Assembly: GCA_030151135.1 (NCBI GenBank) | Contig: JASLEQ010000151.1 | Span: 1-14,560 of the forward strand | DNA from: Candidatus Sulfotelmatobacter sp. | Lineage (GTDB): Bacteria; Acidobacteriota; Terriglobia; Terriglobales; SbA1 | DNA: 14,560 bases | Direction of reading: 5' to 3' | Shown here: positions 1-6,815 of the stretch, one piece after another | Layout: each line of letters opens with the position of its first letter | How positions within the stretch are numbered: position 1 is the first letter of the stretch | Translations under genes and position numbers: made by a program | Notes under the pieces: model-generated | Told to the model about the DNA's origin: nothing | The model's input: the letters and a program-made list of their open reading frames with translations, nothing else | The model's database searches: none

Positions 1-399
1 GTCCGGATCAAGGTCCAGCGCCGCTTTGAATTCCGCTGCCGCTTCGTTTGCCGCATCATCTCGCAAGAGCGCATTTCCACGCTCAACATGATCGAAAACG
101 AGTTTTGCTTTGACGACTTCGCGCGCCGTCAGGAATTGAACATCTTGCGGGGCAAGCCTTGAGGCTTTATCGAACTGATCGAACGCCTCCCCGAACTGCT
201 GGCGCTCTTTCAACTTGAGGCCCTTCTCGTACGCTTCACGCGCGACCTTCAGATCTTTTTTGGTCGCGACGCAGTTGATTCCGCCGATGAGCCCATTCCC
301 ACACGAGATCGGAGGCGCTGAGGCCTCATCGGCGCAGGGCGACACCGGCGCCCACGCCAATACACACGCAGTAATCAGGAAGATCGACTTACGTCCCAT
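1..399 (-). CDS. Exported TPR-repeat protein, N-terminal part (cut by window edge)
   Basis: An open frame of 133 codons runs off the left edge of the window, so only the N-terminus is seen. It starts at an ATG (397-399) and opens with a signal-peptide-like segment (MGRKSIFLITACVLAWAPVS), with no good lipobox. From about residue 52 there are two helical repeats of TPR type: EAYEKGLKLKERQQFGEAFD ending in a LAPQD turn, and VERGNALLRDDAANEAAAEF ending in LDLDP. TPR proteins are protein-interaction scaffolds; this one would act in the periplasm or outer membrane. From memory, some acidobacterial secretin-like (GspD/PilQ-type) proteins begin with a signal peptide and comparable TPRs, so this could be the front of a secretin, but no secretin domain is visible here. 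The Shine-Dalgarno match is poor (AGGT about 13 nt upstream). It follows ymdB after 178 bp and may have its own promoter. Confidence 0.7.
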   Translation of the reverse strand, partial: MGRKSIFLITACVLAWAPVSPCADEASAPPISCGNGLIGGINCVATKKDLKVAREAYEKGLKLKERQQFGEAFDQFDKASRLAPQDVQFLTAREVVKAKLVFDHVERGNALLRDDAANEAAAEFKAALDLDPD

Positions 400-577
400 C
401 GCTTGAAATTCTACCTGCCTTTTTCGGACAGGAACTCGCCACCAGGACTTCGTACCTTCGGCGATACGTGCGCCGACTCGGTGGAAATGAAAGAACGTGC
501 TGGGCCATCCAACTTGCAAGCAGCTTCTCGAACCCGCGCTGCCCAATTCCACTCGGAAGGACAATCAGTCCCCGCCA
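400..577. other. Non-coding gap between ymdB and the TPR gene
   Basis: No convincing gene is seen in either direction. On the minus strand there is a small hairpin just after the ymdB stop (GGAC, five-base loop, GTCC, plus positions 559-571) without a U-tract, so it is not a convincing terminator. A second hairpin lies at 414-432, in the leader of the TPR gene: CCTG and CC pair with GGCAGG around a GAAAAA loop and cover the only Shine-Dalgarno-like AGG. I checked a GGTTCGA stretch for a tRNA T-arm, but the flanking stems do not pair. Confidence 0.4.
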
Positions 578-1369
578 TCAGGACAGCATCAACCGTTCAA
601 TCTTGCTGGCTTTTCCTGTGTTCTCGTCGCAGTCGATCACAACAGCGCACATGCGTACATCCCCCGTCGCCGGCTCAAATCGAACGGGCATCCCGTTCAG
701 GAATTTGCCCACGACAAGTTCCTTCTTTACTCCAATAACGCCGTCATACGGCCCGCTCATCCCCACATCCGTGATGTAAGCGGTTCCATTCGGCAGCACG
801 CGCTCATCTGCTGTAGGTACATGTGTATGAGTTCCGACCACCGCCGTCACGCGCCCATCCAGATACCACCCAAGAGAAATTTTCTCCGAAGTGGCCTCTG
901 CGTGGATGTCGACTAGAATGACTTTCGCCTTCACCTTCTCCAGCAATTGATCCGCCGTGCGGAACGGGTCGTCGTTTGACGCCATAAATACACGTCCTTG
1001 CAGGTTGATGACGGCGTACGGCACCTTCCCCTTCATCCCCTCATACAAACCCGACCCTGGCATGTCTGCCGGATAGTTCGCCGGACGCAGCACTCGCCGT
1101 GCCGGTCCGTGTCCGTTTCCTTCTACCATTTGGAAATAGTCAACGATCTCGCGTTTGTCCCAGATGTGATTTCCAGTCGTGATGACATCGATATTGAGTT
1201 CGAACAACTCCTCGGCCAGCGCAGGAGTGATGCCGAAACCTGCCGCAGCATTCTCACCATTCGCAATGATGACGTTGATGCCGCGTTCCCGTACGACTTC
1301 CGGCAGCCGATCTTTTACAATCACTCGCCCCGGACGTCCGAAGATATCGCCGATAAATAGAATTCGCAT
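578..1369 (-). CDS. ymdB: YmdB-family metallophosphoesterase (TIGR00282 type)
   Basis: This is a 263-residue protein, the usual length for the family, which are binuclear-metal phosphodiesterases acting on cyclic nucleotides such as 2',3'-cAMP in Bacillus subtilis. Metal-binding motifs are in order: GDIFG (Asp8), NGEN (Glu39/Asn40), GNHIWD (Asn67/His68), DIHAEATSEK (His156) and GTHTHVPTAD (His181/His183). The ATG at 1367-1369 is chosen because family members begin with the M-[KR]-I-L-x-I-GD strand; an upstream in-frame extension of 29 residues looks unlike protein, and a GGGA lies about 8 nt before this ATG. There is no signal peptide, so it should be cytoplasmic. In Bacillus the gene sits next to RNase Y; here it follows an exported protease after 168 bp and may not share its transcript. 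The family call is firm; the physiological substrate in this organism is unknown. Confidence 0.93.
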   Translation of the reverse strand: MRILFIGDIFGRPGRVIVKDRLPEVVRERGINVIIANGENAAAGFGITPALAEELFELNIDVITTGNHIWDKREIVDYFQMVEGNGHGPARRVLRPANYPADMPGSGLYEGMKGKVPYAVINLQGRVFMASNDDPFRTADQLLEKVKAKVILVDIHAEATSEKISLGWYLDGRVTAVVGTHTHVPTADERVLPNGTAYITDVGMSGPYDGVIGVKKELVVGKFLNGMPVRFEPATGDVRMCAVVIDCDENTGKASKIERLMLS

Positions 1370-1484
1370 GCAGGTCCCGTAATTTTCGATGGTAACAGGG
1401 AACCCGGAACTGTGGCAGAACTCGCTCCCGTAACGGACGCAGCGCACCTTGAACACCAGCGGAAGCCTCGAGTCTTTGCCTTGG

Positions 1485-1518
1485 CGATTCGTCCGGCCTT
1501 GGCCGGATCCGAGAATCG
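1485..1518. repeat. Imperfect palindrome (two-step stem-loop)
   Basis: A seven-base inverted repeat TCCGGCC / GGCCGGA (1492-1498 and 1501-1507) has a two-base spacer and is enclosed by a second inverted repeat CGATTC / GAATCG (1485-1490 and 1513-1518). It lies 20 bp past the stop codon of the M48 protease gene, in the gap before ymdB. No T-run follows on either strand, so it is not a canonical intrinsic terminator. It could be a mRNA 3'-end stabiliser, a REP-like unit or a protein site. Confidence 0.5.
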
Positions 1519-1537
1519 ATGGAGACGACCGCCGACC

Positions 1538-2680
1538 TCAGTACGTGAACTGGATTACGTCCTCCCGCGCCAGCACGGCTCCCCACGCATCAACAACGTA
1601 CAAATCGGTCCAGTGACGGCCAGACTTTGGTCGCACGGAGTCATTCGTTACCGGGAAAGTGACCGTCGTGGTGGGAGACATACAGCCAGTTAACTGCCGC
1701 ATTTCGGAAGCATTGTCAGCTCTGGCAGGCAATTTCGAGAGCCGCATCGTTTCGTTTCTCCGAGTGTCAGATACCAGTACCACTTCGACTGCACCTACGA
1801 GGTTTTCGCACCGAATCGGAACCTGTATTTCCAACTCTCCGCCGCTCACTTTCTTTAGAGCCGGCGGTTGCGCGAATACCACCACCGGGGGATTGCCGCC
1901 GGGAGATGCATACCACTCCCGCCACCGGTGCTCAAATTCGATGCTCGCTTGTGTGTAGGACTGACGCAACTCTTCATCTCGCTCTTCCCAGCAGGGATGC
2001 ATCGCATATAGCGACTTGCTCGTGGAAACTCCCTGCGCATGCAGTAAGTGATGCAGCGAGGGTACGAAATCTGGATGGTAGCCGGCGCGGGCCATCATCA
2101 TGAGCCCCTCCCGGTCCGCAGAAAATTCCAGTTGTCGGCAGAAATGTCCCATTTCCGCCGATGCCTTCTCGGAATCCAGCCAGGTATCAGCCGGAAGCCC
2201 CGGATCTCCCATCACAATCGTGGATCCTCCGGCGCTCTCGAGATGTTTCTCATAAAGATATCGCCGCGCCCAGTCTCGGCGTACTACGTGTGCCATCTCA
2301 TGCGACAGGATCGCGGCCCACAGCCCCGCACTTTCTCCCGCAAGATTCGCGAGGCCGCTTTCAACGTAGATCCCGCCATCGGGCGATGCATATGCGTTTA
2401 AGCCGAGATTTGCCACAACCCGCAACTCCCAGTTGAGATGCCATCCAGACGGCGGCACATACTGCGTCAGCCGGTTAAAGACGAGTTCTCCAGTGGAATA
2501 ACGCGGATTTGGCGACTCGCTCCCGGCCATCAGCTTTGGTCGTAACCGCGCCGCGGTCTGCATGTCGAGCTTGAATTGTGCGGGAATATCGGGCAGTTCG
2601 GGCCTTTGCGCCAAAATCGCAGGAGCACAGAGAAAAACGAATAACACCCACCACCAACGATCGGCTCTGCTATCACGCAC
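1538..2680 (-). CDS. Secreted M48-family zinc metalloprotease
   Basis: This 380-residue protein has a signal peptide (residues 1-24, WWWVLFVFLCAPAILA before Q25). The peptidase M48 signature follows: HEMAH at 127-131 binds zinc, and EFSAD at 185-189 supplies the third ligand (Glu185) and the conserved Asp, followed by REG. MHPCWEERDEEL at 227-238 matches the HP-x-x-EER segment of the family. Unlike HtpX, it has no transmembrane helices around the active site, so it resembles BepA/Oma1-type periplasmic members that act in outer-membrane protein quality control. Residues from about 255 to the end are beta-rich and not recognised. The start is GTG: GAGG lies 5 nt upstream and an in-frame TAA lies 21 nt upstream (plus 2699-2701), which excludes longer forms. 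It lies 76 bp behind the solute-binding protein gene, probably in the same transcription unit. The family is secure; the substrate is not known. Confidence 0.9.
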   Translation of the reverse strand: MRDSRADRWWWVLFVFLCAPAILAQRPELPDIPAQFKLDMQTAARLRPKLMAGSESPNPRYSTGELVFNRLTQYVPPSGWHLNWELRVVANLGLNAYASPDGGIYVESGLANLAGESAGLWAAILSHEMAHVVRRDWARRYLYEKHLESAGGSTIVMGDPGLPADTWLDSEKASAEMGHFCRQLEFSADREGLMMMARAGYHPDFVPSLHHLLHAQGVSTSKSLYAMHPCWEERDEELRQSYTQASIEFEHRWREWYASPGGNPPVVVFAQPPALKKVSGGELEIQVPIRCENLVGAVEVVLVSDTRRNETMRLSKLPARADNASEMRQLTGCMSPTTTVTFPVTNDSVRPKSGRHWTDLYVVDAWGAVLAREDVIQFTY

Positions 2681-2756
2681 CGCTGCCTCGACGGAGGTTT
2701 ACTCCTGAAACCGATTATGCTCTGTTTGGAAAAAAGGGGAAGAGAAATTTCCGGAC

Positions 2757-4406
2757 CTACTCGGCTTTCGTCACCAGGTCCGCCGTGCGCAAAAAATCAA
2801 AATTACCCGCCGGATTCAGTTCGAGGTTCTGCACCCGCTTCGTGTGCACCAGAACATTATCCAGATACCATAAATCAATGTACGGCAGGTCCTGCGCCAG
2901 AATCGTCTGCACCTGGTCATACAACGCCTTGCGAACCTTTGGATCGATTTCCTGCCGCGCTTTGTCGATCAACGCGTCAATTCTCGGATTCGAGTAATAA
3001 TCCCGGTTCGCCCCGTTGGGCGGAATTTTCGAAGAATGAAACGCGTACTCGAAAATATCGGGATCTTCATTTCCACCGATCCATCGCAGCCCATACATCT
3101 GGAATGCTCCATGCTGCACATCCGAGAAGAATGTCGCAAACTCGAAGCTTCGGATATCGAGCGCGATTCCAACTTCTCGCAACTGCTGCTGCATCACCGC
3201 GACCATCAGACGCGTGTTCGCGTCCGTTGAAGTCTTCATCGTGATATGAAACCGCACGCCGTCAGGACCAGTCTGATATCCCGCCGCATCGAGCAACTGT
3301 TTCGCCTTAGCGGGATCGTGATCGTACGAAATTACATTTCCGTCGTATGCCCAACTTTGCGTGGGAAGTACGCTCTTCGCAGGCTCAGCCTCACCCCGCC
3401 ATAGATACTGGATCATGGGGCGGCGGTCGAGCGCGTATGCGATCGCCTGCCGTACCCTGACGTCTTTAAGGATCGGATCGCGCAGGTTGAAGCCCAGGTA
3501 CGCCAGCCGCGTCCCCGGTCCCGTCATAACTTGCAGGTTCCGATCCTTCGCCAGCGTAACCACGGTGTCGGGAGTCAGCGAGTTAATCGCCACATCGCCG
3601 CTGCCTTTCCGCAATTCAAGAGCTTGCGTCGTCTCATCGGGCACGACGGCAAATCGCACCCGCGCCAACTTGGCTCTTCCGCCCCAGTACTGATCGTTCC
3701 GTTCAACAATGACCTCCCGATCGGTCTCCGCGCTCACGAACTTGAATGGTCCCGACCCAACCGGGCGCAACGTAATCTCATCGCCACTTCCGTAGGGCAC
3801 AATCCCCATGGCGCCGTCAGACAGGTTCCACAGCAGCGTTGCATCCGCCTCTTTCAAATGGAAAACGACCGTATCATCGTCGGGTGCTTCAACGTAATTT
3901 ACGTACTTATAAACCGCAGCTTTAGTGCTGCGGATTTTTCCCTGCAGCAGGGAATCGAACGTCCATTTCACATCCCGCGCCGTCAGCGGACGCCCATCAT
4001 GGAAACTGACGCCACGGTGGATATGAAAGACATAGGTAAGCGGATCAGGCACTTCCCACTTCTCAGCCAATCCCGGGGCGACATTCAAATCATTTCCGCG
4101 CGAAAGCAAATCGTCAAAGATCAAGTTGTCAATCCGCTCCGACTGCGCATCGATCCCTACCCGCGGATCAAGATTCGTCGGGCTCGACTCGATGAGCATT
4201 ACCACGGTGTCGACACCAGGTTTTGCCACGCAAGAGAGGAACAGAAGAGGAAACAAGAGCGCCGGCAAGAGATAAATACAAGCTGCAGTTTTCAAAGTCC
4301 TTGCGATAGCGGTCGCGTGCCCATCTTGACAGCGCTGCACGCGCCTAGTCGTTTGTGCAGGTCGAAGCCCGAAAACCGGGACGCGCTCGCCGGACTCTCT
4401 ACGCAT
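2757..4406 (-). CDS. Peptide-type ABC transporter solute-binding lipoprotein (SBP_bac_5 / DppA-OppA-like)
   Basis: From the chosen ATG this is a 549-residue family 5 solute-binding protein. Typical segments are ESSPTNLDPRVGIDAQSERI near residue 73, SFHDGRPLTARDVKWTFDSL near 134, and VRQAIAYALDRRPMI further on. A hydrophobic stretch AACIYLLPALLFPLLFLSC ends in Cys59, a tolerable lipobox, so the mature protein is probably membrane-anchored in the periplasm. Family members bind di- or oligopeptides, murein tripeptide (MppA) or nickel complexes; which one cannot be read from sequence. The ATG at 4404-4406 overlaps the anmK stop by 8 nt and has GGGGA about 9 nt upstream, arguing for translational coupling. 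It leaves a ~40-residue region before the hydrophobic core, so GTG at 4340 or TTG at 4295 are real alternatives. No cognate permease or ATPase genes are in the window. Its place behind nagZ-anmK suggests a link to cell-wall peptide uptake (inference). Confidence 0.88.
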   Translation of the reverse strand: MRRESGERVPVFGLRPAQTTRRVQRCQDGHATAIARTLKTAACIYLLPALLFPLLFLSCVAKPGVDTVVMLIESSPTNLDPRVGIDAQSERIDNLIFDDLLSRGNDLNVAPGLAEKWEVPDPLTYVFHIHRGVSFHDGRPLTARDVKWTFDSLLQGKIRSTKAAVYKYVNYVEAPDDDTVVFHLKEADATLLWNLSDGAMGIVPYGSGDEITLRPVGSGPFKFVSAETDREVIVERNDQYWGGRAKLARVRFAVVPDETTQALELRKGSGDVAINSLTPDTVVTLAKDRNLQVMTGPGTRLAYLGFNLRDPILKDVRVRQAIAYALDRRPMIQYLWRGEAEPAKSVLPTQSWAYDGNVISYDHDPAKAKQLLDAAGYQTGPDGVRFHITMKTSTDANTRLMVAVMQQQLREVGIALDIRSFEFATFFSDVQHGAFQMYGLRWIGGNEDPDIFEYAFHSSKIPPNGANRDYYSNPRIDALIDKARQEIDPKVRKALYDQVQTILAQDLPYIDLWYLDNVLVHTKRVQNLELNPAGNFDFLRTADLVTKAE

Positions 4407-5688
4407 ACGAAATCTTCCCCAAAATCGCTGGCCGCGCCGCGCCGGTAGCCGACGGTACATTCGACGGCCGCCTATTCCAGGTTTCGTACGCGAGCACAGC
4501 GAACGCCGCCGCTTCTTTCGCCTCGGAGGGCAATCCGAATTCGTCCGAGAACCGCACTACCATCCCCACACGCGCCAATTCTTCGGCGAGCATCGTAACG
4601 AGGGTCGCATTCCGCGCACCTCCTCCGGAAAGAACAAGTTCGCGGTAACCAGACTGCCTCTGGGACTTGTTGCCCCGTTTTTGTTCGCCCCTGCGAGGAG
4701 CAGTTCTTTTTTGCGTCGCGAATCGTGCGATCGCATCGGCAATAGAGCGCGCTGTCAGAGCTGTCGCCGTAGCGACGATGTCTGCCTTGTGTGCGCCGTT
4801 ACACAAACGTAGAAATTCACCCGTGAACTCCCGCCCAAATTCTTCGCGCCCCGCCGTCTTCGGAGGCTTCGCCCGAAAGAACGCATGCCGTAGTAAGCGC
4901 GAAAGAACGGGTTGAATCGGTTCTCCCGACGCTCCAATCTTGCCATCTCGATCGAATGGCCTCCCGAACAACTCCTGCGTCACCGCGTCAATCACCATAT
5001 TCCCGGGCCCTGTATCGAATGCGAGCAGATCATTGCGGCTTGCCCCGGCAGGTATCGCCGTCAGATTGGCAATGCCCCCAATGTTCTGCACGATCCTGCC
5101 AATCTCACTATCGCGGAACCAGAGATAGTCTAGATAGGGGACGAGTGGCGCGCCCTTGCCGCCCGCCGCGAGATCTGCTGGACGAAAATCCGAAACGACC
5201 GGAACTCCTGCGCGAGCGGCGATGACCGCAGCCTCCCCGGTCTGCCATGTCGTTGCAACTCTGCGCCCCAGAAAAGCCTGGGCATCTCCCTGGTGATACA
5301 GAGTCTGCCCATGACATCCAATCAGATCGACCTGAACTCGAAGTCGTCTCTGCGTGGCGAGCACCGCGTCGGAATACAACTCGCCGAGAAGGGAATTCAA
5401 CCGCGCTAGGTCGGCCACGCGAGCCGAGTCGGCATTCATGCTGGCGAGAATCGCTCGTCGCACCGCAATTGGATATGGAAAGGCCGCATGTCCCAGCAAC
5501 CGGACGGTCTGATTCTCGAACGGCCTTGTCCCGATCGAAGAGACCTTCCTGCCGCCGGAATCTCTCGGAGACTTGTTGCGAGAGCCGGTGCGATCCTTCT
5601 CGCCGATCTGCACGACCGCGACATCGACCCCGTCTGCCGACGTCCCGCTCATAATTCCCGCGACAATCATTGCTTGAGCCTTGCTCAT
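4399..5688 (-). CDS. anmK: Anhydro-N-acetylmuramic acid kinase
   Basis: AnmK opens the 1,6-anhydro ring of anhydro-N-acetylmuramic acid and phosphorylates it to MurNAc-6-phosphate, a cytosolic step of peptidoglycan recycling. Seen here: GIMSGTSADGVDV (11-23, ATP-binding), GCHGQTLYHQ (124-133), GDFRxxDxAxGGxGAPLVP-type segment near 167-184, QNIGGIANL (201-209), FDTGPGN (224-230; Asp225 corresponds to the catalytic Asp of Escherichia coli AnmK), LSGGGARN (353-360), and PSATGA near the end. At 429 residues it is about 50-60 longer than usual. The extra length is in two basic, low-complexity insertions at about 29-57 and 324-347, both carrying NKS-x-R-x-SG. The start ATG overlaps the nagZ stop (ATGA) and is probably coupled to it. 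The insertions are likely surface loops and should not destroy the fold. Confidence 0.96.
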   Translation of the reverse strand: MSKAQAMIVAGIMSGTSADGVDVAVVQIGEKDRTGSRNKSPRDSGGRKVSSIGTRPFENQTVRLLGHAAFPYPIAVRRAILASMNADSARVADLARLNSLLGELYSDAVLATQRRLRVQVDLIGCHGQTLYHQGDAQAFLGRRVATTWQTGEAAVIAARAGVPVVSDFRPADLAAGGKGAPLVPYLDYLWFRDSEIGRIVQNIGGIANLTAIPAGASRNDLLAFDTGPGNMVIDAVTQELFGRPFDRDGKIGASGEPIQPVLSRLLRHAFFRAKPPKTAGREEFGREFTGEFLRLCNGAHKADIVATATALTARSIADAIARFATQKRTAPRRGEQKRGNKSQRQSGYRELVLSGGGARNATLVTMLAEELARVGMVVRFSDEFGLPSEAKEAAAFAVLAYETWNRRPSNVPSATGAARPAILGKISYA

Positions 5689-6794
5689 CCCCGACGCCGC
5701 CGATCTTCCCTCCGGCTCAGCGGTCCCAATCGCACCTGCTCGCCAAACTCCCAGAGTTGCCGCGTCAACCTTTCAATGACCGCCCGTGAAGGCTCCTTAC
5801 CCATCCTCAATTCCTTTTTCCATTTCTTCTTGAATCGCAGCACTCGCCCAGCCGATTCCGCCACGCACTTCGCGAATTTTCGATCGCGCCCTGCCTCGGC
5901 GATCACGGCCTCATACGACTCCACAACTCGATCTTCACGATGGCACACCAGACACAGGTCCCCACCCGCACGCATAAATCCTACCGCCGCATTCCCAATC
6001 GCAGCAGCCGACAACACTCCGCCCATCTCCAGATCGTCAGAAACAATCAGCCCGCGGTATCCCACCTTTTTTCGCAGTACATCCGTGATCCATATCTTTG
6101 AGAGCGAAGCTGGCGTCTTGCTCTTCGTCACTAGCGGATACGCCGCATGAGAAATCATCGTGAACGGGAGCCGCCGCCTTAACAGGCGGTAGGCCATCAT
6201 GTCTTCGCTCCACAACCTCTTCATTTCTTTCTCAATCACCGGCAACTCATGATGGCTGTCGAGATTGCCTTCCCCCAGCCCCGGAAAGTGTTTCCCGCAT
6301 CCCAGCACCCGGCACTTTTTGAGTCCATCCAGAAAGGCTCGCGCATACAGCGCAACCGCCTGTGGATCTCTCGATACCGCTCGTGTACCCATCACACTCT
6401 TCGAAGCCGAAAACGCCAGATCAAGCACCGGCGCGAAATCCAGATTGAATCCCAGGGCTCGGCAGTTCTCACCAATGATCTCTCCATGTCGCCCGAACAT
6501 CTTAGGATCGTCTGTCGCGAATACCTCCGCCGCCGACGGTGTCGCTCCCAATACCTCGCGGAATCGATCGACCGTCCCACCTTCCAGGTCAACGCAGGTG
6601 AATAGCGGAATCTCGACGTATTTCTGACACTGCCGTAGCAGTCGCCAGGTCTGCTCGGGACTTTGAATGTTTCGCGCGAAAAGGATTACGCCCGCTGGTT
6701 GCAGGCGTTCGAGCAGGGAAGCGAGACGTGGAGTCATCTCGACCCCATCGAAACCAACAATGAAGCATTGTCCAACCGTCGAAACCCGACGCAC
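5685..6794 (-). CDS. nagZ: Glycoside hydrolase family 3 beta-N-acetylhexosaminidase (NagZ)
   Basis: NagZ removes the non-reducing GlcNAc from GlcNAc-1,6-anhydroMurNAc-peptides in the cytosol, producing the anhydroMurNAc species that AnmK uses. Motifs seen: DLEGGTVDRF at 69-78 (the usual DQEGGRVxRF, with Thr for Arg at 74), KHFPGLGEGNLDSHHELP at 168-185 carrying the Asp179/His181 dyad typical of NagZ, and SDDLEMGG at 252-259 with the nucleophilic Asp. There is no signal peptide, in keeping with cytosolic action, and no extra C-terminal GH3 domain. The C-terminal tail of about 50 residues is strongly basic. The start is GTG, with AGGGG 6 nt upstream, 21 bp after the mutS stop; the gene ends in a 4-nt ATGA overlap with anmK, so the two are coupled in one operon and pathway. 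Confidence 0.95.
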   Translation of the reverse strand: MRRVSTVGQCFIVGFDGVEMTPRLASLLERLQPAGVILFARNIQSPEQTWRLLRQCQKYVEIPLFTCVDLEGGTVDRFREVLGATPSAAEVFATDDPKMFGRHGEIIGENCRALGFNLDFAPVLDLAFSASKSVMGTRAVSRDPQAVALYARAFLDGLKKCRVLGCGKHFPGLGEGNLDSHHELPVIEKEMKRLWSEDMMAYRLLRRRLPFTMISHAAYPLVTKSKTPASLSKIWITDVLRKKVGYRGLIVSDDLEMGGVLSAAAIGNAAVGFMRAGGDLCLVCHREDRVVESYEAVIAEAGRDRKFAKCVAESAGRVLRFKKKWKKELRMGKEPSRAVIERLTRQLWEFGEQVRLGPLSRREDRRRRG

Positions 6795-6815
6795 TGTGTG
6801 CCCCTGTGACTGTGG

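Noticed and set aside
400..577. Possible tRNA suggested by a GGTTCGA stretch on the minus strand
   Set aside because: The bases either side do not form a five-base T-stem, and no acceptor, D or anticodon arms can be drawn.
3531..4448. Long plus-strand open frame (305 codons) opposite the solute-binding protein gene
   Set aside because: It lies entirely antisense to a clear family protein, and its translation is Arg/His/Pro-rich with no recognisable domain; it is a shadow of GC-rich coding.
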